Origin: Acanthacorydalis orientalis
Taxonomy: Eukaryota; Arthropoda; Insecta; Megaloptera; Corydalidae
Length of the DNA stretch: 64,000 bases
Assembly (NCBI GenBank): GCA_034766995.1
Contig: CM068323.1
Coordinates: forward strand, 22,642,346-22,706,345
Reading direction: 5' to 3'
Part shown: positions 37,602 to 48,350 of the stretch, in pieces
How the letters are laid out: each line of letters opens with the position of its first letter
How positions within the stretch are numbered: position 1 is the stretch's first letter
Notes under the pieces: model-generated
Seen by the model: the letters and a program-made list of their open reading frames with translations, nothing else
Told to the model about the DNA's origin: nothing
Database searches by the model: none
Made by a program: the position numbers and the translations under genes

Positions 37602-40600
37602 TTAATGCCTAGGCCTAAATCGAGACATATAAAAGTCACAATCTGTACAATATATTGACGGAGGCAATACTTGCTTTTTCCTACAAAGATTACATGTAAC
37701 AGTTTTAATTTTTTCGATATTATTAACACTAATGCACGTACCGCTGTTCGTGTTTATTAATTTTGGTACAGGAGATTCAGTTCCACCTTTTGTACCAGGT
37801 TCAAAATGCACGGACTTTTTTAATACACCTTGTTGTTTAGGAATTGGCGGTTGATAATATGGCGAAGTCTTCGTAGGTACAGGTTGATACGGTGATTGCG
37901 TTTGTTCCTGATTACAGACTTGACCACTTGATGTATAAAATTTGTTTCCATCTTGATAAATCGTTGGTACACTTTGATAAGTGTTCGAATTTATATTTTC
38001 AGGATGTGGTTGAGGAACTCTTTGGTAAGGTGAATTGTTGGATATACTATTGTCATGGATCTGTGGCACTCGTTGATACGCTGAATACAACCCCGACTGT
38101 GATGTTCTCGGTTGAACATTTGTATTAGTCTGTTGATGGTACACTGGAGAATGTATTTGAACATTTCCATTACTATTCTGTTGATTGCTATGCTCAGAAT
38201 GAAGTGGTGCTGACTGATATACAGAATGAGCGTAATTGTTTTGAATTGTCGCAGGAGACGGTGGATGCTGGTATACAGGAAGAGACTGTATTTGATTATT
38301 ATGCTGATTTTGATTAACTTGTTGATGGTACGAATGTCCTGAGGAATATTGAGTATGTTGTAATTGAGACTGATTAACAGTCTGCCTTGTCTGCAAAGAC
38401 TGATTAGAAACATTCGAATGCGCGTGATTTTGTTGGTACATGTGAGGAGAATGCTGATACGGATTTTGTGTATTTGGTCTAGAAATTTGCTGATTCGAAT
38501 AAGATATCGATGTTTGTTGATGATTGTAAGAATTTGAATTTTGAATGGGATACTGGTGGTTATGCTGTGCAGAAACGGGGTATTTATTATGATTGTACAT
38601 ATTTTGAACTTGATTTTGAGAAGTATTGTTATGAGTTTGTGGAAGAAAGAGATTAGAATTAGATTTTTGTAACAAATATTGTGACATCTGTTGCGTAGTA
38701 TTATTGTAATTTTGTTGCTGAATTGTTCGCAATATATTTTGATTGTTGCTATTATTGTTGCTGTTAAACGTAGAATTACCTGATTGCAAAGGCATTATTT
38801 TCAAATCACTCTGTTTATTATTATTAAATGTTTGATTAGTTGATTGTAAAGGATTAATTTTAATATCACTCGGAGATTGTGGAAGACAACTTCTACTTTC
38901 CTGTCTCTGATAAACAGATTGCATTTCTAACATTGGATTCTGTTGTATTTCTTGCCTGTAAGTCGGCACTGAAGAATTTTGATTTATAATTTGAGCAACA
39001 GCAACATTTGGTTGTTTATTTTGTGCATGAATCATAACTTGGGGCGATTGTGACGTAGGCTGAGAAACTTCAGCAGTTTGCAGATTAGTATTCAACTGTT
39101 GTTGACTTTGTTCTTTTAAAGCAGCAACAGCTTCCCGCTGAAGTTCCGCTTCTCTCAGATTTCTTATTTCTTGTTGAATTGCGGCTGTTTCTGGTTTATT
39201 GAAAGCAGACCGTAACACTCTTTCCAAAATCGGATTTGGAATATAACTATCGTCTTCTTGATCTTCCGCAGTTGCGACTAAAATCACTTGATCACAAAAT
39301 GAGACACTCTTCTTCTTCCCATTTTTTAGTTTACGTACACCTTTAGCAGAATCGTTGTTGGAATTATCTGAACTGAATGTCTGTTGGACAACAGCATTAA
39401 GCATTTCAACTTCTCGAATTTCTTCCTCAATCTGATCAGGTGTAACCCCCGAAAAATCGCAGTTGTTATTATTCAATAAAGATGTTGTAACGACAGGCAT
39501 TGATTTACTTATATCATTTATCGGTTGTTCTAGTCTGGATACAATTGTAACTGGGGAAGAACTGTTGCTGTTCATTGACATACTTCGTTTTACAGTTTTA
39601 TTATCGCTTTCAAGACTAGGCAATCGAACTTGTTCAAAACGAGATGCCAAGTCTTTAACAGACGTCGATTTACAAGCGTCCTTTTTCTGTAAATCAGAAT
39701 CAAGGAGTGATTGACAGCTTCCGGTGACTGAATTAGAACTTTTCGATGTTTCTAATTCAAGATTCTTTTTTAATCTAAGTGCTGCTTGTTTAGCTTGTAA
39801 TTCGCGTAACCATGTATCTCCAGAAGTTCGCTGTGTTTCGACTGTTTCATGTTTTACTTCATTTTCTTGATTAAGTATTTGCTGTCTTTTTTCGCGCAGC
39901 TGTGTCAATAGCGTACTCGTCGATGGCGGGGGTGTAGGAACAGGAGAAGGACGTAACGTGCTAGTACTGTCAGAGTTATTTAAATGTTCGTCCAGAGAGC
40001 TAAGATCCAATGGAGGAGGAGGAGGTGGAAAATCCTCACTTGGTTGGCGGGAATGTATCACAGAGTTCATAGGACTTGGATAAGGAGGTAATTCTAGAGT
40101 CTGTAACGAATTATGAGATGGCATACAATCAACTTCATCGACACCACTATCAACTTGGTTTAAATAATGATCTGCTTTCGTAGGACTTTGTTCTTGATGG
40201 ACTTCAGCTTGTGTAACGATCATATTATTGTATTGCATATGTGGATGCATTCCATTTCTAGATTCATAAATCCCGTCGTTTGAAAATTGCATAGGATGAT
40301 TGGGTAATCTAGGTCGATTCGAAAAGTTTGAGTTATGTATTTGCCCATTGTAAGATGGCAGAAATGGTAAAGACAGAGGTTCTGTGCTGTAATTTTGTTG
40401 AATTTTCAATGTGTCTTGTTCCATTGTTTGTTGTTGTCTTGCATATGTCTGATAAAAATTATATTCTTGTTGCCTTAAATCTTCTGGCAATGGATACTGT
40501 GCTCTCTCGTTCTGATCTTGACATACTTCACCATTTAACTTAGACGTGCTAAGCTGGGAAGTAGTTCTCAGAGGAGGTGGAGGTGGAACTTTTGCAGCTG

Positions 40601-42806
40601 TCAAGACCTTTCCTGCACTGCCATGAAAGCTCTTTCTCATTAATTTACTTCTTTCTAAATTCGGATTCGTATTTGAACCGTTTGGAGCTCCAGTAAACTC
40701 TAAATGTCCTTCAGACAAATATCCACACATCATATTCATTTTTTCAGCACCTTTTAGACCAACATTGCTGTCATCAACCGATGTTGTTACAGGTTCTATT
40801 ATTTTCGGAGATTCTACTCCATTTCCTTCTGTCAAATCAGGCATACTACGATTTTTTCGCTTAATCAATCCACCCATTAATAGTTTTCTTCTTACTTTAT
40901 GTTGCTTCTTTCCTGGTTTTCCGTCTTTTGACTCTTTTTTATCGTCTTTGTCTTCTTTCATTTTCTCTCTTTTTAATGTATCTTTAGCATTTGCTAAATT
41001 TTCAGAAGGTGCGATTGATAAATCTCTTGATATTTTACTTCTGTCTTCACTTCTGGAACGTTTTTCGCGTGTATGTTTATCTTCATCCTTGCTTCTCGAC
41101 CGTGAAAAAATACTACGCGATTCTCTGCCAGGTCGATCATATAACATATATTCTTCATCTTCAATGATATTAACAGTTTGTGTTTTATTTTTTAATGTAC
41201 CTTTTTTCTTAGGCAGAGTAGCATAAATTTCAATATTTTTATTTGCTTGCGGTATCGTCTTTTCGATAGGCGTCGGCAGCGTCAACATTTCTTTACTATT
41301 TTGACGAGAATGTTGTCCTTTATCTCTAGAGTTTTGTCTGGAATGTCTTCCGCTTCCACTGCTTCCTTCACGAGTGTGACGAATATCCAAGTTTCCGTCA
41401 CTTAGGCCTTTTTCTTGCAATATTCGCCTATAAAGACTTCTAGCACGCATTATACATGTATTATGTTTCATTCTAGCAAATGTCATTGTATGAGGATTAT
41501 TATATGGCGCATCCATTGCTGCTCTAGCTTTAGACGCTGCTGCATTGCAAAGAACAAGTGCAGTTTCTAAATCATGTGCATCTTCGGTTTGCCGCGATTT
41601 TTCTAATAATTTGTCAGCTTCTAAACATAACTTTTCGCAATCATCTCCATTAATGTTTTGCACAACCCCGGACTGATGTCCTTCTGGTATTTGTGCAAGT
41701 TGCAAGTTATGTTTTAAGCCTTGTTGTATTGGTAAACTGTCGGTTGACGACAGAGAATACGAATCATATCCAGCATCGTAAACTCCACTGCTACCGCTAG
41801 ACAGTTCACCAGCTTTTATTCTTGTTGGACTGCCTGGAACACTTCCAGGTCTATGTTGCATTTTTCCAACTAAATAGAGATACGGATTTTCCATGGTCGT
41901 CGATGATGACGATGAAGCGCTGTTACGATCACCGCTCCAATTTCCAGAATCCCGTCGTCTGGGAACATTCAAATGATCTGGTATCATTATTCCATCTTGG
42001 CACGTCGATGTAGATCCAGCACTTAGACTTCTATGGATCTGTAAATGTTTCTTCGCATTCTGAGCATTCAGTACATTTTCAACGGTTTTTCGACTAATGT
42101 AATTCGGTTCTTTTTCACCATCTACGACGGTGATCGAATTCGTTTGCATATTCGTATTAATACTGTCTTGAATAACATTCAAATTTTGATAATCATTCTG
42201 CGGACGATTTAAAGGTGGCCTCTGCTGAGTATATAATGTAGCATCTGGATTTGGAGTTATGGCTCGCCTCATGTTACCCACATTTGGTTTCTCCGGGCTT
42301 GGAGTAACTGAACGTCTGATAACAGGATGTGAAACTGGAGGTTTCTTATTCATAGATCGTTCAGTTTGAAGCGGAGTTATAGTTTTAGGTGCATTTTCAG
42401 TATTGACAGGAGTTCCCCCAGGTACTGCATATAATAGCAACAGGGGTTGATATCTTCCCCTACGACATTTCTCAACGACTTGTTCCCATCGTGGTCCAAT
42501 TTCTCGTACTGTAGCATCGTCGAAATAAATCCACACGCGAAGTTTCGTATGGAAAAAAAATGTTGAGTAATGTTTGCCGTAGTAAGTAACGACGCCGACC
42601 AATTGATGTGTAGTCGCAGCAGCCCATCGATTATCGACAACACTATGGAAAACATCGCTGAGACGTAGAGATGTGCCAACTGTTGCGAACACATCCATGA
42701 TATGTTCCAGATTTGGACGTTCAGAATCCCATACTACACCGACTGATACGATTTCTGGTCGATTCATTAACGTACGACAGATTTGGATTTTGGCACCGCA
42801 TGCGCT
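37602..42806 (-). CDS. ec: USP53/USP54-family ubiquitin hydrolase (echinus orthologue), terminal coding exon
   Basis: This 5.2-kb exon of 1,734 codons starts at a TTCATAG acceptor (first codon S, then ACGAKIQICRTLMN) and ends at TAA. Its first ~127 codons complete the USP fold. They include LVGVVTYYGKHYSTFFFH (histidine box, visible residue about 223) and WIYFDDATVREIGPRW, and end at QPLLLLYAVPGG, all characteristic of USP53/USP54. The rest is a long low-complexity tail. It contains a helical block at visible residues 530-612 (CEKLCLEADKLLEKS to SLYRRILQEKG), a Ser/Arg/Lys-rich stretch, EDFPPPPPPLD near residue 1068, KKSVSF near 1309, KKSVHF near 1807, and an Asn/Gln/His-rich region with YQxVP repeats. 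It ends in a CX2C-X11-CX2C motif. The family is known for K63-chain deubiquitination in vertebrates, and for interommatidial cell sorting and death in the fly. Activity here cannot be judged because the cysteine exon is not visible. Confidence 0.95.
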   Translation of the reverse strand, partial: SACGAKIQICRTLMNRPEIVSVGVVWDSERPNLEHIMDVFATVGTSLRLSDVFHSVVDNRWAAATTHQLVGVVTYYGKHYSTFFFHTKLRVWIYFDDATVREIGPRWEQVVEKCRRGRYQPLLLLYAVPGGTPVNTENAPKTITPLQTERSMNKKPPVSHPVIRRSVTPSPEKPNVGNMRRAITPNPDATLYTQQRPPLNRPQNDYQNLNVIQDSINTNMQTNSITVVDGEKEPNYISRKTVENVLNAQNAKKHLQIHRSLSAGSTSTCQDGIMIPDHLNVPRRRDSGNWSGDRNSASSSSSTTMENPYLYLVGKMQHRPGSVPGSPTRIKAGELSSGSSGVYDAGYDSYSLSSTDSLPIQQGLKHNLQLAQIPEGHQSGVVQNINGDDCEKLCLEADKLLEKSRQTEDAHDLETALVLCNAAASKARAAMDAPYNNPHTMTFARMKHNTCIMRARSLYRRILQEKGLSDGNLDIRHTREGSSGSGRHSRQNSRDKGQHSRQNSKEMLTLPTPIEKTIPQANKNIEIYATLPKKKGTLKNKTQTVNIIEDEEYMLYDRPGRESRSIFSRSRSKDEDKHTREKRSRSEDRSKISRDLSIAPSENLANAKDTLKREKMKEDKDDKKESKDGKPGKKQHKVRRKLLMGGLIKRKNRSMPDLTEGNGVESPKIIEPVTTSVDDSNVGLKGAEKMNMMCGYLSEGHLEFTGAPNGSNTNPNLERSKLMRKSFHGSAGKVLTAAKVPPPPPLRTTSQLSTSKLNGEVCQDQNERAQYPLPEDLRQQEYNFYQTYARQQQTMEQDTLKIQQNYSTEPLSLPFLPSYNGQIHNSNFSNRPRLPNHPMQFSNDGIYESRNGMHPHMQYNNMIVTQAEVHQEQSPTKADHYLNQVDSGVDEVDCMPSHNSLQTLELPPYPSPMNSVIHSRQPSEDFPPPPPPLDLSSLDEHLNNSDSTSTLRPSPVPTPPPSTSTLLTQLREKRQQILNQENEVKHETVETQRTSGDTWLRELQAKQAALRLKKNLELETSKSSNSVTGSCQSLLDSDLQKKDACKSTSVKDLASRFEQVRLPSLESDNKTVKRSMSMNSNSSSPVTIVSRLEQPINDISKSMPVVTTSLLNNNNCDFSGVTPDQIEEEIREVEMLNAVVQQTFSSDNSNNDSAKGVRKLKNGKKKSVSFCDQVILVATAEDQEDDSYIPNPILERVLRSAFNKPETAAIQQEIRNLREAELQREAVAALKEQSQQQLNTNLQTAEVSQPTSQSPQVMIHAQNKQPNVAVAQIINQNSSVPTYRQEIQQNPMLEMQSVYQRQESRSCLPQSPSDIKINPLQSTNQTFNNNKQSDLKIMPLQSGNSTFNSNNNSNNQNILRTIQQQNYNNTTQQMSQYLLQKSNSNLFLPQTHNNTSQNQVQNMYNHNKYPVSAQHNHQYPIQNSNSYNHQQTSISYSNQQISRPNTQNPYQHSPHMYQQNHAHSNVSNQSLQTRQTVNQSQLQHTQYSSGHSYHQQVNQNQHNNQIQSLPVYQHPPSPATIQNNYAHSVYQSAPLHSEHSNQQNSNGNVQIHSPVYHQQTNTNVQPRTSQSGLYSAYQRVPQIHDNSISNNSPYQRVPQPHPENINSNTYQSVPTIYQDGNKFYTSSGQVCNQEQTQSPYQPVPTKTSPYYQPPIPKQQGVLKKSVHFEPGTKGGTESPVPKLINTNSGTCISVNNIEKIKTVTCNLCRKKQVLPPSIYCTDCDFYMSRFRPRH

Positions 42807-43079
42807 CTATGAATACAAAAAGCATTTGTTATTATATAAAGGTTATTGTATGTTAAGTAGATATTAATTATATATATTTATTTTAAATATTACCGAAAAA
42901 TTATGTTAATATATACATAACAATATCAACACTATTATTATTTAATAATATCTACACTATTATAATAAAATCCATCTTTGTTTCAACTAACAGAATAGCA
43001 CACATTTTTATAAATAACATATAAACTGTGTTTCTATACAAATATATATACACAAAACAGAAAAATAATTACTACTTAC
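42807..43079 (-). other. ec: Intron of the USP53/54-like gene (273 nt)
   Basis: Very AT-rich, with GT (43,079) and AG (42,807) boundaries. Nothing else is seen in it. Confidence 0.85.
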
Positions 43080-43211
43080 GGGACAGTCACGAATATCACC
43101 CATTCCACCAGCTTTTCTTAACAACTGACCAAAAACGTCTGGAGGATCTTGTGCAAGTGCACTTTGACGTGCTTGTGCGGTAAGAGCAGATGCAGAGACA
43201 TAATGTACCAT
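43080..43211 (-). CDS. ec: USP53/54-like gene, internal exon in the USP domain
   Basis: The exon has 44 codons in phase 0 at both ends. The acceptor is TATTCCAG before ATG ([10 protein letters not shown]). The donor is GTCCC followed by GTAAGT, after codons R D C P. The ATG is an internal methionine, not a start. The peptide ([13 protein letters not shown], then [18 protein letters not shown]) is the USP53/54 segment that follows the CxxC finger strand. Its DCP continues in the next exon as SACG, rebuilding the conserved CPSACG cysteine pair across the 273-nt intron. Visible residues are 101-144. Confidence 0.93.
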
Positions 43212-44087
43212 CTGGAATAGAAAAATGAGCAAATTTTACACAAACCATAAAAATATGAAGACACATTAGACTTTGTCTAGACATTTAAGTGGTTCGGCCT
43301 TGTTCGAAACAATTACATTTACATGAAATATGATGTATTTTTAGAAAACACGTTAGATAAATTCACTGATTAATAGTAATCTCCAATTCTAATAATATAT
43401 TAGACTAGAATAAGTATACAGAGTAAACATTCATATCACTATTTAACAGCGATTAACAATTTAACTGCAAAATTTTTTTTATATTCAGGCCATCTAAATT
43501 TTACATTTAAATAATTATATATTTTTTCACCGTTAAACTTTTTAGTATACTAAATTTATTGTACTTAAATATATAAAATATATTTAATCTGTATTCTTTC
43601 ATTTCATGCAAGAGTGTAAATGATATCTAATTATAAAGATACTTTCAAAATTCAATTCAAAAGAATTTATACAATTGCATTTATTACATACAATAACAGC
43701 TAATGTATATATAATTACTTCTTATGATGCGATCTTAAATTCTTAGTTACACTAATCCCACGCTAATAGAACTTTTAAGTACATGTCTTAATGATTTTAT
43801 TTTAACATAAATGATTTGTTATTTTTTCTAAATATCTTTACTCCAATATATTTTTTTTCTTGTGAAATGATAACTTTTTTAAATTAAAAAGGAATATATT
43901 ATTAGATTGTAATATATTTCAATTATCAGTCAATCATTTTTACTCACTTATTTATTTATTTCAATTGAACGCTTATGATATTTTTAATTTAAGTAATAAT
44001 GTTATAAAAATAATCCTCAAATATATTAATAAAAAAAATCTTCCCAGAACAATTTACTGCAAGTACGTTCATAGTTGTTTTTTAAAC

Positions 44088-44375
44088 AGCATTATGGTGT
44101 AAAAAAGTTCGCACCCATATTTAGTAGACGTGTTTCAAAAGTTATAGACATGTTTTCTGTCGTTAAAAACTCAGCCAGCGTTTTATTGTACTCACGTATG
44201 CAAAAGGATTGCAACTGCAGCCTACACATTTTGCAGTTTTCAAGGTAAACGACAGAGTCATATCTATTGTAAATAGTGAGGCGCCTACCTTTCCCTACAC
44301 CCATTCTCGGAAAAATAATAAACTGACAGTGAACTATATTGAAATTTAGTACAGGAAACATTATGGTATAATAGA
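44088..44375. repeat. GC-richer intronic island between near-identical 13-mers, possible decayed repeat
   Basis: CATTATGGTGTAA near 44,090 and CATTATGGTATAA near 44,362 are direct copies about 270 bp apart. Between them lies one minus-strand ORF ending ...MGANFFTP. No transposase motif is visible. It could be a short relic element or chance composition. Confidence 0.25.
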
Positions 44376-44921
44376 CATTCCTAAAATGATTGACATAACC
44401 AATTGTGTAAGTTGTAAAAGAGAAAACTATTCCATTTACACAAATTCCATTTTAGTATTTAATGAAGTTTTATTTTTATTTACATTCAATCATACATTTT
44501 AGTTATTTTGTCAAGTTTTCAGAATTATTTATATTCTTCGTTTTATAGTGAGGAAAATGTATTTAATTTCACTGCATCAAAAATTTAAATCTAGTTTTAA
44601 GGACCTCAGATCTACTAATTAGAGAAAAGTTTTACTAATAACTATTTAAAGTATGCAGCAAATAAAAATTTAACGTATAAAAAATATATATTTTTTTTAA
44701 AAAATAGAAATAATCTTGTCTATATATAGTATTTGTAAAATAATCAATGTTTCTACATATATTTCTCAGTAAATATACTTTTATTTTATAAATAGTATAA
44801 ACAAAATAATAAGTTCTCAATGTATGAACATATTTGCTGAAAAGTTGATAATTTATATTACCTATTTTTTTAAAAGATGATTATAATTTTTCAAAATCAA
44901 TAGTGCAGTCTATAGTAACAC

Positions 44922-44927
<6 letters not shown>

Positions 44928-44983
<56 letters not shown>
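44928..44983. repeat. (TA)n microsatellite in a USP-gene intron
   Basis: About 27 units, 180 bp from the exon at 45,166. Confidence 0.95.
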
Positions 44984-44984
<1 letters not shown>

Positions 44985-45165
44985 CGTTTGTGTAAAAATG
45001 TAAAATAAAAAAAGACTACATCAAATTACAAAAAAATATTTTTTTCCAACAATGATAAACCTACACATAAACGTGTTTTGCTTATACAAATAGAGGAGTG
45101 CGACCATATTTGTATAGCTGCAGCCTGTCAACGAATCAAGATAAAATAATGTCAACTATATTTAC

Positions 45166-45465
45166 CTGTGTAAAAGGCAACGGTTCAGATGTAGCTCCAC
45201 AAGCACCGCACACACTTTGTTCCACAAGTGTCATAGCGAACTTCTGATGGGGTATACAATGTCTGGCATTGCACATGTCTTCGGCTTCACCGTGAGCAAT
45301 ATGCAAATGTATCCGTAACAGCATGTTCTCAAAACATTCGGCCGCATCGTCCATAAAACCGAGCTGAAATCGCTGTTGATCGAAGAAACTTTCGGCTAAA
45401 GCGCGTCGTAAAGCATCTGGTGGCAATGCACTTTCTTGCGAGAATTGCAATTGTGAGAAGAGTTC
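45166..45465 (-). CDS. ec: USP53/54-like gene, exon just after the cysteine box
   Basis: The exon has 100 codons in phase 0 at both ends. The acceptor is TTGTGTTCCAG before GAACTC ([12 protein letters not shown]) and the donor is ACACAG followed by GTAAAT. It carries [55 protein letters not shown] and [16 protein letters not shown]. These are the USP core helices, the His/Cys-containing strand and the CxxC metal-binding finger, in the order known for USP53/54. In that family the preceding exon ends with the catalytic GQN-C box plus a short CIFCALK-like stretch. No such exon was found to the right in this window, so this is the first visible exon of the domain. Confidence 0.93.
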
Positions 45466-45888
45466 CTGGAACACAAGAATATTGCAAAATATTTATCATC
45501 GTGAATAGTGGAACATTTATGTATTTATTACTTTAGTAGATAAATTCTGAAACGAAATATTTTAAAATTTAAGTATAAATATCTAGAGGAACTTTTATGA
45601 TGTTTGTAAAAAAAAACCTTCAAATTGTTATGTGCTTGCTGAGAGTCTCCATCGTATAAAAATCCAATATCTGGATTTTTATAAAATTAAAAACATATAT
45701 TTAAAATAAATATCATGGATATTTCAAATGGAGACTTTATATATAAATTATTATAGTTCATATAGAAATATTCATCATATATGGATTTGTTCTTATTTTA
45801 AATGATTACAAAAATCTCGAATACAAGCATGGGAAATACAACATATTCTTTAAATAATATAAAATATATTTAAATTAAAACAAATTTT

Positions 45889-45911
45889 ATATATATATAT
45901 ATATATATATA
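45889..45911. repeat. Short (TA)n tract
   Basis: Eleven units. Confidence 0.9.
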
Positions 45912-46238
45912 ATAACTCATTATAACATAAAATATCATAATTCACTTGAAAATATATAGATATATAAAATTTATCGAACACAATAAACGCTTCCTCAATA
46001 TCACGAACAACAGTTATTTATGGTGTCAATAAAAACAATTATAAATTTCCTGCTTGTTAGAAAATATATATGATATATTTTTATAGACATTTTTAACAGA
46101 TTTCCTACCTGGAAAAATAAATATTTCCTTTAAATGCATTAAATGACTATTATTATGTATTATAGTACCGGAAAAAGTGTACTTTTTTCTCCGATTGACA
46201 ATTACACGGTATAATTATTTATGTGTACTCATTGTAAT

Positions 46239-46239
<1 letters not shown>

Positions 46240-46300
<61 letters not shown>
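46240..46300. repeat. (TA)n microsatellite
   Basis: About 30 pure units. Confidence 0.95.
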
Positions 46301-46302
<2 letters not shown>

Positions 46303-46746
46303 AAGAAGGAAAGAGAAAATAGTCTGTTAGAATACACAACATATTAAAGTTTAAATCATTCCATACTTCTGCATTACTGCAATTTAGATTTCAATAATTC
46401 TATTTTTATGAAGTTGCATTTTCATAATAGTAGCTTAGAAAAATATATATCTTTAAATTTTAAAATATGATAATTTTAATATATCTCTTAAGTTCCAGTA
46501 TCACTTATCACAAAATACAAAAAATTAAGATTTGATTTTCATTTAATTTTCATGTTTTTCTATTAATAGGTAAGTTAATTCATCTATATTTTTCGTTTTT
46601 CAGAGAAGGCCTATATTTTTTATTTTCAAATTTTTATTATCACAGATTTTTTATTTTATTGGATATATTTTATTTACTGATAGGCCACTAGATATAAAAT
46701 TACAATGGTTAAGATCCATTAATTATAATTTTTCATATTTATTTGT

Positions 46747-46749
<3 letters not shown>

Positions 46750-46807
<58 letters not shown>
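46750..46807. repeat. (TA)n microsatellite
   Basis: About 28 pure units. Confidence 0.95.
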
Positions 46808-46808
<1 letters not shown>

Positions 46809-46904
46809 CAAGTCCTGGGAAATTTTTTTTTTTTTAATAATATGACGAAAATTAGAACGAATTATTTTTTCCACATTCATACTGTTGGCATCTAAGCGTT
46901 CCGG

Positions 46905-47230
46905 AAATTCAAGGATCTTGTTAAACTAACTAGTGATGAGAATATTTTTCAAACGAGATGTTCCAAGAATCCATGCGTGCGTGAAATACCATTCTACAGC
47001 CAATGCAAAAAAACTGAATCATATACAGAGTTATTTCCTGTGGCGAAAATGTCGAACACTTTCGTCGAACTGTGTTCGAATTGAACGACACCGTTGCATC
47101 TTTTTACTCATATTCTCCCAACGTCTCGATGGACGCACACCGGTCAAGTAAGTTTTACCGTAACTCGACCAACCCACTCACCATCTAATATAGGTAAACA
47201 GCGGTGGTATCAGTTCATTATAGTATTTTC
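46905..47230. other. GC-richer island of unknown nature
   Basis: A 72-codon plus-strand ORF runs from 46,933 to 47,151. It is open across a GTCAA followed by GTAAGT donor-like site at about 47,149. No domain is recognised. It could be a regulatory island or a non-coding RNA exon. Confidence 0.25.
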
Positions 47231-48010
47231 TCACTTACACTTACGCCTATCTAAACATATCAGACTGAAACAATAAACGATACAAGAATATATATAAGTA
47301 AGTTGCTGTTCTCAGAAAACGTATAATGTAATAAATAAATAATGCATGCGCGCTGTATACCTCTTTCTATACATATGTCCAATCATTAATTAATTGTTTG
47401 ATTGTACATTTAGTATGCGTTATGAGATATACACCGTAATATTCTCTGTATATCTAACACTATGGAAATGTATATGTTCCACTGCACATCCTTTGTGGTA
47501 CGAACACTATGATGTGTTCATTTAAAACATGTTTATTACGAAACGAAAATTTCTCTTTGAATTGAATATGGATTAGAAAAAAACGCAAATAATTACATTA
47601 CATGAAACAGTTTTATGTACACTTCCTCATATATAGATTTTTTTTGTAATACGATTTATTATATTACAATAATTTTAACACATTTCGAACGAAGAGCACA
47701 TTTTTTTATAAAAAAAATAAATGATAGCCATTTGCAAGTTTAAAGGCGAAAGGAATATTTCTATGTTTATGAAGTTTTTAATATCAATAAAAAAAACACA
47801 TTATTTTGATCTCTCCCTTTGTCATTTTTTGAATTTACAATGTTTATTTAGAATATATTCGCAAAAGTTATAAGAAATTAAATTAGTTCATACGAAAATG
47901 ATTAGCAACTTTCAGAACATAAGTATTTCAAATAAATAGAATATTAATTATGTTAGACTTTATCCCTAATTTGTATTTAAATTAAATCTTTAAACATTAA
48001 TGCTAATTAC

Positions 48011-48014
48011 ACAT

Positions 48015-48066
<52 letters not shown>

Positions 48067-48090
48067 GTATATATACACATATATGTATAC
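48011..48090. repeat. Compound (CA)n(TA)n microsatellite
   Basis: CACACA run, TA run, then CGTATATACACATATATGTATACA. Confidence 0.9.
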
Positions 48091-48282
48091 ATTAATATTA
48101 AATCAATAATTAAGCGCCGGTATTTTAATACCAAACATAATATCAAAATATATAAAAGAACTGAAATTATATCCAGTAGAATGACTATCGATTTAAAAAA
48201 ATATATTAATTTGATAATTTTACAGCAAATAAAGTTAATGAAATGGAATTGAAAATTTCTTTTCAAGGAAAAATACTATAAA

Positions 48283-48285
48283 TAT

Positions 48286-48348
<63 letters not shown>
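48283..48348. repeat. (TA)n microsatellite
   Basis: Preceded by ATACATACA. Confidence 0.95.

Positions 48349-48350
<2 letters not shown>

Larger units (their letters stand above)
43212..45165 (-). other. ec: Intron of the USP53/54-like gene (1.95 kb)
   Basis: GT..AG intron. It contains a GC-richer island at about 44,090-44,370 bracketed by direct copies of CATTATGGTGTAA/CATTATGGTATAA, and a (TA)n tract at 44,928-44,983. The 89-codon minus ORF in the island is not recognised and probably belongs to a decayed repeat. Confidence 0.7.

Noticed and set aside
37991..38413. 140-codon minus ORF in another frame of the USP exon
   Set aside because: It is an overprinted frame in the Gln/Asn-rich region, where a lack of stops is expected. 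It shows no domain.
37892..42013. Several plus-strand ORFs of 60-153 codons opposite the long USP exon
   Set aside because: They are antisense shadows of a well-supported 1,734-codon exon.
42377..42694. 105-codon minus ORF overlapping the USP exon in another frame
   Set aside because: The family match and splice phases clearly favour the echinus frame.
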